Assembly (NCBI GenBank): GCA_003484395.1
Contig: DNCV01000026.1
Location: forward strand, 1-11,076
Direction: 5' to 3'
DNA: 11,076 bases
Origin: Dehalococcoidia bacterium
GTDB lineage: Bacteria > Chloroflexota > Dehalococcoidia > GIF9 > UBA5629
In this document: positions 1 to 7,165 of the stretch, one piece after another
Layout of the letters: every line of letters starts with the position of its first letter
Position numbering within the stretch: position 1 is the first letter of the stretch
Made by a program: the position numbers and the translations under genes
Notes under the pieces: model-generated
The model's database searches: none
What the model saw: only the letters and a program-made list of their open reading frames with translations
What the model was told of the DNA's origin: nothing

Positions 1-431
1 AGGAGAGTCGATTCGGAGCCGCTGGCGACGATCACCTTTTTTGCGTGCAGTTCTTCACCGTTAACCATTACCGAGTTCGGAGACGTAAGGCGAGCTGCGC
101 CTCTGTGAACGCTTATCCTGTTGGATGTCATCAACCGTTCCACGCCTGAGACGAGCTGATCAACAACAGATCTCTTGCGGGACATAATCTTCTGAAAATT
201 GGCGCTTGCGCCATTGACATCGATACCGAATTCATCCGCTCTCTTTATATCGAGAAGAACTTCAGCGCTTCGCACCAATGCCTTTGTCGGAATACAACCG
301 CGGTTAAGGCAGGTGCCCCCCAATTTGTCTTTTTCAACAAGGGCTACCTTGGCTCCTAAATGAGCGGCGTGGATTGCGGCTACATAGCCTCCGGGGCCGC
401 CGCCTATTACTATGATATCGCGTTCTTCCAT
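1..431 (-). CDS. lpdA: Dihydrolipoyl dehydrogenase (L-protein of the glycine cleavage system), N-terminal part, cut by the window edge
   Basis: This FAD flavoprotein reoxidises dihydrolipoyl groups with NAD+; here it would regenerate the lipoyl arm of GcvH. About 143 codons are present and the rest lies left of base 1. Visible are the N-terminal FAD-binding motif GGGPGG (residues 10-15), the end of the second strand at VEK, and the disulfide active site GGTCLNRGCIPTKAL with the redox pair Cys41/Cys46. That motif separates the lipoamide dehydrogenase group from thioredoxin reductases. Two adjacent ATG codons exist (434 and 431). I chose 431 because GAGGAG lies 7 bases before it but only 4 before the other. 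It is the last visible gene of the gcv operon, 68 bases after gcvPB with its own ribosome site, so it is probably co-transcribed. It could also serve a 2-oxoacid dehydrogenase, but context favours glycine cleavage. Confidence 0.93.
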   Translation of the reverse strand, partial: MEERDIIVIGGGPGGYVAAIHAAHLGAKVALVEKDKLGGTCLNRGCIPTKALVRSAEVLLDIKRADEFGIDVNGASANFQKIMSRKRSVVDQLVSGVERLMTSNRISVHRGAARLTSPNSVMVNGEELHAKKVIVASGSESTL

Positions 432-499
432 CATTTGACTCCTCGGTTCGATTATCCCTGTTTATTAGAAATCGTGCTCTCTTATTACGCTTTGCTTTC

Positions 500-1942
500 T
501 TACTTTGTCATTTTCCAGCGGAGGTCAGGTTTTCTGGCTGCCGCCACCTCATCCAGACGCTTTACCGGCGTGTTATGTGGTGCGGAATGGAGGATATCTG
601 GATTCTCTTTTGCTTCTTTTGCGATAGTTTTCATCGCCTCAATGAAAGCATCCAGAGTCTCCTTGCTTTCCGTTTCCGTAGGCTCGATCATGAGAGCGCC
701 CTCGACAACAAGCGGGAAATAGACTGTCGGCGGATGGAAGCCATAATCAAGCAAACGTTTGGCTACATCCATCGTCGATATTCCTACTGCCTTTTGCCAT
801 TTTTCTGCAAAAATGACCTCATGCATACATGTGCGATCATACGGGAGGTAATAGCTGTCTTTCAGCTTCTCCTTGATATAATTGGCGTTGATGACAGCAT
901 TCTCAGAGACCTGTTTCATACCGGCTGCTCCGAGTGACAAAATATAGGCATAGGCTTTAACTATCACACCAAAATTGCCGTAGGCGCTGCCGAGACGGCC
1001 GACCGATTTTGAAGGTGTCATGAAGGTGTAGGCATCACCTTGCTTTGCCACGATCGGTGAAGGCAGAAAATCAGCCAAATGCTCTTTTACGCAGACGGGG
1101 CCTGAACCAGGACCGCCCCCTCCATGAGGTGTGCTGAATGTCTTGTGGAGATTCAACTGAACACAATCGAATCCCATATCGCCGAATTTGACTTTCCCTA
1201 TCAACGAATTCAGATTAGCTCCGTCTCCACAGAGCAGGGCGCCGCATTTGTGAACCAGTTGATTGATCTCCTCTATATGCGGGTCAAAGAGCCCCAGCGT
1301 TGTCGGCATGGTCAACGTAATTGCTATAACCTCATCATTCAACATGGATTTAAGCTTTTCGAGGTCAAGATTGCCGTCTGCATCTGACGGTACCGCTGTT
1401 ATTTCAAATCCGCACATTGCTGCGGTAGCCGGATTTGTACCGTGAGCGGTATCAGGGACAAGGATTCTCTTGCGTTTCAGGTCTTTTTTATCCCTGAAAT
1501 AAGCTTTCAACATGAGTATATTGGCCAACTCTCCCTGCGCGCCGCCCATTGGCGACAGGCTTGTCATATTCATGCCGGTTATCTCAGTCAATAATCCTTG
1601 CAGCTCAAACATCAACTGTAAGGCTCCCTGAACGGATTTGTCAGGCTGATACGGATGTACAGAAGTAAAGCCTGATAGAACGGCGACATCTTCATGCAAT
1701 TTAGGGTTGTATTTCATTGTGCAGCTTCCCAGCGGATAAAAACCAGTATCCAGACCGTAGTTCAACCTGCTGAGGTCGGTGAAGTATCGGATTAGTTCTA
1801 CTTCGCTTACCTGCGGTAATGCCAGATCCTGGCGAAGCGCATCTTTCGATGGCAGATCGGAAGCGGGCACATCAAGCGCTGGCAAACTACACCCTATCTT
1901 GCCGGGCTTGCTTATATCGGGTAGTACATAGTGATGTCTCAT
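500..1942 (-). CDS. gcvPB: Glycine dehydrogenase (decarboxylating) subunit 2, GcvPB
   Basis: This is the PLP-carrying half of the two-subunit glycine decarboxylase (P-protein), 480 residues, close to the usual family length. With GcvPA it decarboxylates glycine and passes the aminomethyl group to lipoyl-GcvH in the cytoplasm. The PLP-binding lysine is Lys267 in LNLHKTFSTPHGGGGPG, the classic P-protein glycine-rich signature. Other conserved stretches are FYPLGSCTMKYNP (about residues 68-80), SPMGGAQGE and PDTAHGTNPA. The start ATG at 1942 is preceded by an AGAGGAA ribosome site a few bases upstream and follows gcvPA by only 14 bases, so translation is probably coordinated. No truncation or missing catalytic residue was seen. 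The split organisation is typical of Firmicutes, Thermotogae and archaea; Proteobacteria and eukaryotes usually have one long GcvP. Confidence 0.97.
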   Translation of the reverse strand: MRHHYVLPDISKPGKIGCSLPALDVPASDLPSKDALRQDLALPQVSEVELIRYFTDLSRLNYGLDTGFYPLGSCTMKYNPKLHEDVAVLSGFTSVHPYQPDKSVQGALQLMFELQGLLTEITGMNMTSLSPMGGAQGELANILMLKAYFRDKKDLKRKRILVPDTAHGTNPATAAMCGFEITAVPSDADGNLDLEKLKSMLNDEVIAITLTMPTTLGLFDPHIEEINQLVHKCGALLCGDGANLNSLIGKVKFGDMGFDCVQLNLHKTFSTPHGGGGPGSGPVCVKEHLADFLPSPIVAKQGDAYTFMTPSKSVGRLGSAYGNFGVIVKAYAYILSLGAAGMKQVSENAVINANYIKEKLKDSYYLPYDRTCMHEVIFAEKWQKAVGISTMDVAKRLLDYGFHPPTVYFPLVVEGALMIEPTETESKETLDAFIEAMKTIAKEAKENPDILHSAPHNTPVKRLDEVAAARKPDLRWKMTK

Positions 1943-1956
1943 TTCTTCCTCTCCAT

Positions 1957-3264
1957 TTAGAATCTTGCTGCTGCCTTCACGAGCCGGTCAATATCCGCTT
2001 TTGTATTGACCTCGGTCACGCAGATAAGCATACCGTTTGGAATTATGTTGCTTATATCGAGCCCGCCGATAATTTTCTGTTCAAAAAGCGCTTCGTTAAT
2101 CAGGCGCGGCTCGCGAGGACAGCGAAGAACGAATTCATTGAAAAACGGTTTATTAAAGGCCGATGAGTAACCTTTCAACTTGCTGAGCTCTTTTTCGGCG
2201 TAATGAGCCTTGTGATAGCATAATTCAGCGACATGTCGAAGTCCCTGTTCACCCAGCGTTGCTATATATACCATCGTTGCCAACGCTACCAATCCCTCAT
2301 TGGTACAGATATTCGATGTAGCTCTTTCCCGTTTGATATGCTGTTCACGGGTTGAGATCGTCAGCACGAATCCGGGCTGGCCGTCACTATCGACAGTCTT
2401 TCCGACGAGTCTCCCCGGCATCTGACGCAAATACTCGTTTCGACAGGCGAAGAAGCCCAGACCGGGTCCGCCAAAACTCATCGGATTTCCTAAGGCCTGC
2501 CCCTCTCCGACAACGATATCGGCGCCGTACGATCCCGGGGATTTATACATCGCCAGAGCAAATGGAGATGCAATAGCAACAAGCAACGCCCCACTCTCAT
2601 GAGCTGTTTGAACGGAACTGCCAAGGTCTTCAAAATAGCCGAGGAATGTCGGGTACTGCACGATGAGGCAGGCATAATCTTGCCCGAGCTTTACAGCCGA
2701 TGCCGCATCAACACGTTCCAGTTCGATACCATGCTCTCTGGTATAGGTGCTGATAACCTCATAATATCGTGGGTTTACCGTGGAGAGTACGACGACTTTA
2801 TTTCGCTTCGTTATTCGGCAAGCCATTAGTGCAGCTTCGGCGGCGGCTGAACCACATTCATACATGCTGGCATTGCTTATCTCCATTCCTGTAAGCTGGC
2901 AGATCATGGACTGGTATTCATAGATACTCTGTAATGTTCCCTGACTGGCTTCCGCCTGATACGGTGTGTAAGCAGTATAGAACTCGCTTCTGCCTGTTAC
3001 ATGGTGGATAACGCTTGGAATGAAATGCTGGTAAAACCCTGCGCCGAGAAAGCAGGCATACTCTTCCGTGTTTACGTTCTTTGATGCTATTTGCCTCAGC
3101 TTTTCTTTAAGTTCAAGCTCGGATAAAGGAGGCGGCAATTTAAATTCTGCATTGAGGAACTTCTTAGGCACATCCTTAAAAAGCTCGTCAACGGTACTGA
3201 CGCCAATGGCTTTCAGCATTTCTTGACGGTCAGCATCGACATTGGGCACATATGGTGATGACAT
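1957..3264 (-). CDS. gcvPA: Glycine dehydrogenase (decarboxylating) subunit 1, GcvPA
   Basis: This is the N-terminal-type subunit of the split P-protein, 435 residues, normal for the family. It shares the fold of GcvPB but lacks the PLP lysine; the heterotetramer with GcvPB forms the active decarboxylase. Recognisable conserved segments are the start PYVPNVDADRQEML, FLGAGFYQHFIPS, the substrate-region YTPYQAEASQGTLQ, YEYQSMICQLTGMEISNAS and, later, FGGPGLGFFACR, and ISTREQHIKRERATSNICTN is split by me here as ISTREQHIKRE followed by RATSNICTN. All are typical of GcvPA. A GGAGG ribosome site lies 8 bases before the ATG at 3264. The gene follows gcvH by 16 bases and precedes gcvPB by 14, placing it inside one operon under the glycine riboswitch. 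Nothing unusual was seen in the reading frame. Confidence 0.97.
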   Translation of the reverse strand: MSSPYVPNVDADRQEMLKAIGVSTVDELFKDVPKKFLNAEFKLPPPLSELELKEKLRQIASKNVNTEEYACFLGAGFYQHFIPSVIHHVTGRSEFYTAYTPYQAEASQGTLQSIYEYQSMICQLTGMEISNASMYECGSAAAEAALMACRITKRNKVVVLSTVNPRYYEVISTYTREHGIELERVDAASAVKLGQDYACLIVQYPTFLGYFEDLGSSVQTAHESGALLVAIASPFALAMYKSPGSYGADIVVGEGQALGNPMSFGGPGLGFFACRNEYLRQMPGRLVGKTVDSDGQPGFVLTISTREQHIKRERATSNICTNEGLVALATMVYIATLGEQGLRHVAELCYHKAHYAEKELSKLKGYSSAFNKPFFNEFVLRCPREPRLINEALFEQKIIGGLDISNIIPNGMLICVTEVNTKADIDRLVKAAARF

Positions 3265-3280
3265 ATAGATTGCCTCCTCT

Positions 3281-3679
3281 TTACTCCTTCATTTCTTTGG
3301 TGAGCTTGGCAGTGTACACGTCGTACTGATCGCTGTTCATAAGATTATTGAGCTCAGCGGGGTCGCTTATCTCAATCTTAACCAGCCAGGCTTTACCATA
3401 AGGATCCTCATTGATTATTTTTGGTTCATCGATGGCAGCCTGGTTGACTTCAGTGATCGTACCGCTTGCCGGAGCAAAGAACTCCGCAACTGCTTTTACC
3501 GACTCTATTTCGCACATTCGTTTAAATTGCGCCACTTTGGCGCCGGGTGATGGCAAATCAACGTACACGATATCACCAAGCTCATGCTGCGCATAGTCGG
3601 TGATGCCGACCGTTCCTTTGTTGCCATCGGGACAAATCCATTCGTGTTCTTTTGTGAATTTGTAATTCTTTGGGGTCAT
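3281..3679 (-). CDS. gcvH: Glycine cleavage system H protein
   Basis: This is the lipoyl carrier of the glycine cleavage system, 132 residues, the expected size. It shuttles the aminomethyl intermediate from the P-protein to the T-protein and its reduced lipoyl group to the L-protein. The family start is clear (KFTKEHEW, then GTVGITDYAQHELGDIVYVDLP). The lipoylated lysine is Lys62 in EIESVKAVAEFFAP, which matches the ESVKA lipoylation motif. The C-terminal half keeps the usual NEDPYGKAWLVKI segment. The start ATG has a strong GAGGAGG site, and only 3 bases separate it from the end of gcvT, so the two genes are likely translationally coupled. It needs a lipoylation enzyme (LplA or LipB/LipA type) not present in the window. 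Confidence 0.98.
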   Translation of the reverse strand: MTPKNYKFTKEHEWICPDGNKGTVGITDYAQHELGDIVYVDLPSPGAKVAQFKRMCEIESVKAVAEFFAPASGTITEVNQAAIDEPKIINEDPYGKAWLVKIEISDPAELNNLMNSDQYDVYTAKLTKEMKE

Positions 3680-3682
3680 TAT

Positions 3683-4768
3683 TTATCCTCCTCTTTTATA
3701 GAATTTTTTATTAACAATTTTTGCCGGTACCGGCTTATTACGTATCATAATGTCAATGCTGGTGTTGATATCGGCCATTTCGACAGGTACATATCCGAAG
3801 CCGACATTCTTATTGAGCATCGGTGAGTTGCCACCGCTCGTTACCACACCTACTTCTTTGCCGGACTTGAATATTTTGTAGCCGTTGCGGGCTATTTCCC
3901 TTCCTTGTATCTCAAAACCGATGAGCTTTCGTTTGATGCCTTTCTGTTTTATCTCGATTAGAGCTTTCTTGCCGATGAAGTCACTGCCCTCCATATTCAC
4001 CAGCCAGCCCAAACTCGCTTCGAATGGATTGGTATTCGAATCCATATCCTGTCCGCAGAGCATCATACCTGCCTCCAGACGCAGCATATCGCGGCATCCC
4101 AATCCGCATGGTTTGACTCCTGCCTTTGTGAACAGCTCCCACAAACGCACTGTATCTGCTATATCGGCGATGATCTCAAAACCGTCTTCACCAGTATAAC
4201 CTGTTCTTGCCGCATATACTTTAATCCCTCCGATGACGGCTTCCTTATGACCAAAGCGAGGGAGATCGGCGATGGTTTTCAAACATTCCAGTTTGGCTAC
4301 GGAGGGTCCCTGAACGGCTAGCATGACTGTTTTCGCAGATACGTCATCGATACGGAAATCGGGATTTTTGCCTGCCCATTTATCGAGCCACTGGCGTTTG
4401 CTTTCAATCTTGGCAGCGTTCCAGACGATAAGATATTTATCAGTTTCCACCCGATATACCCAGAGGTCGTCCAGTATCCCTCCATTTTCAAAACATAACA
4501 GGCATAGCTGAGCTCCGCCGATCGGTAAGCTCTGCGGCGGCTTTGTCAGCATCTTGTCCAGAAATGCTCCGGCGCCTTTACCTGTTACCCAAACTCGTCC
4601 CATATCCGAGACATCGAATATGCCTGCATGGGTGCGGACTGCTTTATGCTCCTCAAGTATGGATGTATACCAGACGGGCATGTCCCATCCGGCAAAATCC
4701 ATCATCTTTGCCCCAAGCTTGCGATGCATCTGGTTCAATGGAGTCTTTTTAAGTTCGCTAGATTCCAT
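3683..4768 (-). CDS. gcvT: Aminomethyltransferase, T-protein of the glycine cleavage system
   Basis: GcvT releases ammonia from the aminomethyl group on GcvH and transfers the one-carbon unit to tetrahydrofolate, giving 5,10-methylene-THF. The protein has 361 residues, normal for the family. The N-terminus PLNQMHRKLGAKMMDFAGWDMPV is shown here only to its key parts (MHRKLGAKM, FAGWDMPV). FDVSDMGR follows, then the GGILDDLWVYR loop with the Asp100/Asp101 pair where the catalytic aspartate lies, then GYTGEDGFE and the folate-site region. I chose ATG 4768 because AGAGG lies 5 bases upstream. The frame stays open to a TTG at 4795, but that codon sits immediately after the terminator U-tract and has no ribosome site. 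It is the first gene of the operon, directly downstream of the glycine riboswitch. Confidence 0.97.
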   Translation of the reverse strand: MESSELKKTPLNQMHRKLGAKMMDFAGWDMPVWYTSILEEHKAVRTHAGIFDVSDMGRVWVTGKGAGAFLDKMLTKPPQSLPIGGAQLCLLCFENGGILDDLWVYRVETDKYLIVWNAAKIESKRQWLDKWAGKNPDFRIDDVSAKTVMLAVQGPSVAKLECLKTIADLPRFGHKEAVIGGIKVYAARTGYTGEDGFEIIADIADTVRLWELFTKAGVKPCGLGCRDMLRLEAGMMLCGQDMDSNTNPFEASLGWLVNMEGSDFIGKKALIEIKQKGIKRKLIGFEIQGREIARNGYKIFKSGKEVGVVTSGGNSPMLNKNVGFGYVPVEMADINTSIDIMIRNKPVPAKIVNKKFYKRGG

Positions 4769-4796
4769 AGTTTCCTCTTCAATATTTTTTATCAAT

Positions 4797-4829
4797 AAAA
4801 AAGGGCAACCGAAATCTTATCGGTTGCCC
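4797..4829 (-). terminator. Intrinsic terminator forming the glycine riboswitch expression platform
   Basis: Read on the minus strand, GGGCAACCGA (4829-4820) pairs perfectly with TCGGTTGCCC (4812-4803) across a 7-base loop. A run of six T follows at once (4802-4797). It lies about 29 bases before the gcvT start, so it would stop transcription before the first gene. The first three bases of its 5' arm are shared with the 3' strand of the P1 helix of aptamer 2. That makes P1 and the terminator mutually exclusive, as expected for an ON switch. Confidence 0.92.
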
Positions 4830-5018
4830 CTGTCTTTTTAACCTGAGAGATCAGCTCTATCAGAACCTACCCCTTCGGCGCCTTCACCTGCGTGAAGGTC
4901 TTTCCAGAGGTTTTCAGCCTATGGCAGTCCTTAAGCCTGAGAGTTTCGATACAGAGTAACGGTACCTTTCCCCTTCGGCGCTCTTTCCAATTCTAAAGAG
5001 GCTCTCCTACCAACGCTG
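4827..5018 (-). promoter_or_regulatory. Tandem glycine riboswitch (two aptamers) controlling gcvT-gcvH-gcvPA-gcvPB
   Basis: The conserved core GCGCCGAAGGGG occurs twice on the minus strand, at 4981-4970 and 4881-4870, exactly 100 bases apart. Each is followed by the second conserved block CTCTCAGG (4943-4936 and 4849-4842). Aptamer 1 is closed by UGGUAG/CUGCCA (5012-5007 with 4927-4922), and an outer CAGC/GCUG pairing (5018-5015 with 4918-4915) joins leader and linker. Aptamer 2 has a 7-bp hairpin CCTTCAC/GTGAAGG (4898-4892 with 4887-4881) and a P1 helix CCUCUG/CAGGGG (4910-4905 with 4832-4827, one G-U pair). Two aptamers in front of gcvT is the well-known glycine riboswitch arrangement in which glycine switches on its own breakdown. 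Pairings were read by eye; family identity is very secure. Confidence 0.96.
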
Positions 5019-5039
5019 TCCTACATTTTATTTGAAATT

Positions 5040-5070
5040 ATTATAGCAGGTGTTATAACAGGCATGTCAA
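5040..5070 (-). promoter_or_regulatory. Promoter of the glycine cleavage operon
   Basis: On the minus strand a perfect TTGACA (5070-5065) and a perfect TATAAT (5045-5040) are separated by 19 bases, two more than ideal. The bases before the -10 box are TGC, giving an extended -10 element (TGnTATAAT) that can offset a poor spacer. Transcription would start near 5033, about 15 bases before the outer helix of aptamer 1, which fits the riboswitch being at the 5' end of the transcript. The sigma-70-type call is inferred from the sequence alone. Confidence 0.78.
5051..5060. repeat. 10-bp palindrome TGTTATAACA in the promoter spacer
   Basis: TGTTATAACA is its own reverse complement and lies wholly between the -35 and -10 boxes of the gcv promoter. 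A protein bound here would block polymerase or alter the long 19-base spacer. I cannot name the regulator. A 10-base palindrome in AT-rich DNA can also occur by chance. Confidence 0.4.
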
Positions 5071-5138
5071 TACTAGTGGCGAAGAAGTAAAAATATCCAA
5101 TATTGTTTTTTCTATCGCTTAGACGATAAACTATTGAA

Positions 5139-6578
5139 ATGTTTAAAGGGCCTGATTTGCCTCTTATTGAAGAAGTCGAAACTATAATCCCTCAAGAGGG
5201 ACTTTTCGATATTTTTAGGGATCAACCTTACTGTTTCTGGCTGGATAGCGCTCTTGATCCTCAGAAGTTGGGACGATATTCCCTTATGGGAAGTCAGCCG
5301 TTTCTTTTACTCAAATCCCGGGGAAGCGCGAATACAATCATCCTTGATGAGAGACATACTGTTGAGACAGGCAATCCATTTGACATTCTTAATCGATATC
5401 TTGATATGTATCGTCTCGATTTTCGAACTACACTGGTTCCCTGTCTCGGAGGTGCGGTAGGGTACTTCAGCTACGATCTCTGTCATTTTGTTGAAAATCT
5501 GCCGATCACTGCGGTTGATGATCTTGATCTTCCCGAATGTTTCTTTGGTTTTTACGACCTGATGCTTGTCGTTGATCATCTTCTCCGAAAGACGTTTATT
5601 GTTTCCACCGGATTCCCTGAGATCGAAGAGAAAGCGAGAAGGGTCAAAGCGAGAGAACGGTTGAATGAATTAAAAAACCAAATAAAATCGTACAAACACG
5701 GTGGTCGGAAGACAGACTTAAAAAACTACACCGGATCAAAGGATGTCAAGCTTACTTCTAATTTTACTCATGACGATTATCTTCAGGCGGTAGCGCGGGC
5801 GAGGCAGTATATTATCGATGGTGATATCTTTGAGGTTAATATATCACAGCGTTTCGCCAGCAGGCTGCCAATTCAGCCATACGAGCTTTATTGGAGGCTG
5901 AGGCAGATAAATCCTGCTCCCTTTGCCGCCTATCTGGATTTCGATGAGCTAAAGATCGCCAGCTCTTCACCGGAGAGATTCCTTCGACTCGATGGCGATC
6001 GAGTGGAAACGCGTCCTATCAAGGGAACAATCCGCCGTGGGAAAAATCGAACAGAAGATCAAATGCTTGCGCGAAAATTGTTAGCCAGTGCCAAGGATCA
6101 TGCTGAAAATATGATGATCGTCGATCTGGAAAGGAATGATCTGGGCAGGGTTTGTCGCTTTGGAACGGTGAAGGTCACCGAGTTAGCCATTCTCGAGACC
6201 TATCCCACCGTTTTTCATCTAACCTCCACGGTGACTGGTCAGCTAATGGAGCATGTAAACCGTGTCGATTTGCTTAAAGCTACTTTTCCCGGCGGATCAA
6301 TTAGCGGGGCTCCTAAAGTTCGTTCTATGGAGATCATTGATGAACTGGAACCCACTCGACGAAGTATCTATACTGGAAGCATTGGCTATTTGGGTTTTAA
6401 CGGAACTATGGATCTCAACATCGTAATTCGGACTTTCCTTATTAAAAATAACAGAGCGTATTTTCAAGTGGGTGGGGCGATAGTCTACGATTCCGATCCG
6501 GAATCAGAATATCAGGAGACACTGGACAAGGGTCGAGCGTTGGCGAAATCACTTGGGCTGTTGGAAGAGTTGGGATGA
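5139..6578 (+). CDS. pabB: Aminodeoxychorismate synthase component I (PabB)
   Basis: This chorismate-binding enzyme of 479 residues uses ammonia from PabA to aminate chorismate to 4-amino-4-deoxychorismate on the p-aminobenzoate/folate path. It has the N-terminal anthranilate-synthase-I-like region (PLIEEVETI, then GGAVGYFSYD) and, from about residue 210, the chorismate-binding domain. That domain shows GDIFEVNISQRF, SSSPERFL, DLERNDLGRV, TFPGGSISGAPK and GSIGYLGFNG. The discriminating motif is PIKGT at 293-297, with Lys295. PabB enzymes carry this lysine, while TrpE proteins have alanine in PIAGT. The neighbours pabA and pabC agree. An in-frame TAA at 5127 leaves ATG 5139 as the only ATG start near the conserved N-terminus, yet no clear ribosome site precedes it. 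The 3' end overlaps pabA by 4 bases (ATGA). TrpE function is the alternative but less likely. Confidence 0.88.
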   Translation: MFKGPDLPLIEEVETIIPQEGLFDIFRDQPYCFWLDSALDPQKLGRYSLMGSQPFLLLKSRGSANTIILDERHTVETGNPFDILNRYLDMYRLDFRTTLVPCLGGAVGYFSYDLCHFVENLPITAVDDLDLPECFFGFYDLMLVVDHLLRKTFIVSTGFPEIEEKARRVKARERLNELKNQIKSYKHGGRKTDLKNYTGSKDVKLTSNFTHDDYLQAVARARQYIIDGDIFEVNISQRFASRLPIQPYELYWRLRQINPAPFAAYLDFDELKIASSSPERFLRLDGDRVETRPIKGTIRRGKNRTEDQMLARKLLASAKDHAENMMIVDLERNDLGRVCRFGTVKVTELAILETYPTVFHLTSTVTGQLMEHVNRVDLLKATFPGGSISGAPKVRSMEIIDELEPTRRSIYTGSIGYLGFNGTMDLNIVIRTFLIKNNRAYFQVGGAIVYDSDPESEYQETLDKGRALAKSLGLLEELG

Positions 6579-7162
6579 TATTAATCATTGATAACTACGA
6601 TTCATTTGTCTATAACCTGGCACAATATGTAGGAGAGTTAGGAGGAGAACCGGTGGTTTTTCGAAATGATCAGATTACTATTGATGAGATTGCCGATTTG
6701 CAGCCCTCGCATATTATCATTTCTCCAGGGCCGTGCACTCCTCTTGAATCGGGCATTTCTACCGATGTCATAATTAAATTCGCAGGCAAAATCCCTATTT
6801 TGGGAGTCTGCTTGGGACACCAGTGTATCGGCTCCGTCTATGGTAACAGAATAATTCATTCTCCTGTCCCCACTCACGGTAAAAGTTCCGATATCTATCA
6901 TGATGGCAAATTTATCCTCAAAGGTTTACCATGTCCATTTAAAGGGGGACGCTATCATTCTTTGATCGTAGAGTGCAAACAGGATATGGGTGAACTTGAA
7001 ATAACTGCGCGGACACAAGAAGGCATGATTATGGGACTTCGCCATAAAAAGTATAGTGTTGACGGCGTTCAATTTCATCCTGAGTCTATCATGACTGAGG
7101 TGGGGCATACGTTGATCGCCAATTTCTTGAATATCAACAGCCCAATCAGACAGGGGGAATAA
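6575..7162 (+). CDS. pabA: Glutamine amidotransferase, aminodeoxychorismate/anthranilate synthase component II (PabA)
   Basis: This class I glutamine amidotransferase of 195 residues hydrolyses glutamine and channels ammonia to PabB. The start IIDNYDSFVYNLAQY is diagnostic of the PabA/TrpG family, followed by the oxyanion-region motif SPGPCTP. The catalytic triad is intact: Cys79 in GVCLGHQC, and His168 with Glu170 in GVQFHPES. Sequence alone cannot separate PabA from TrpG, and one protein often serves both partners; position between pabB and pabC decides the name. The ATG overlaps the pabB stop (ATGA), which implies translational coupling and near-equal amounts of the two subunits. The AGGGGGAA near its 3' end doubles as the ribosome site of the next gene. 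Confidence 0.92.
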   Translation: MILIIDNYDSFVYNLAQYVGELGGEPVVFRNDQITIDEIADLQPSHIIISPGPCTPLESGISTDVIIKFAGKIPILGVCLGHQCIGSVYGNRIIHSPVPTHGKSSDIYHDGKFILKGLPCPFKGGRYHSLIVECKQDMGELEITARTQEGMIMGLRHKKYSVDGVQFHPESIMTEVGHTLIANFLNINSPIRQGE

Positions 7163-7165
7163 CGC

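Noticed and set aside
360..937. Plus-strand open frames of about 120 residues across the lpdA/gcvPB region
   Set aside because: They are antisense to strongly supported lpdA and gcvPB and show no family features.
4769..4795. Longer gcvT beginning at TTG 4795
   Set aside because: The codon sits just after the riboswitch terminator U-tract and lacks a ribosome site. ATG 4768 has one and gives the normal family length.
4870..4981. 12-base direct repeat 100 bases apart as a mobile-element or CRISPR repeat
   Set aside because: The two copies are the conserved cores of the two glycine aptamers.
5139..6578. Anthranilate synthase component I (TrpE)
   Set aside because: The PIKGT lysine (Lys295) is the PabB form, and pabC lies in the same tight gene run; no other trp genes are visible.
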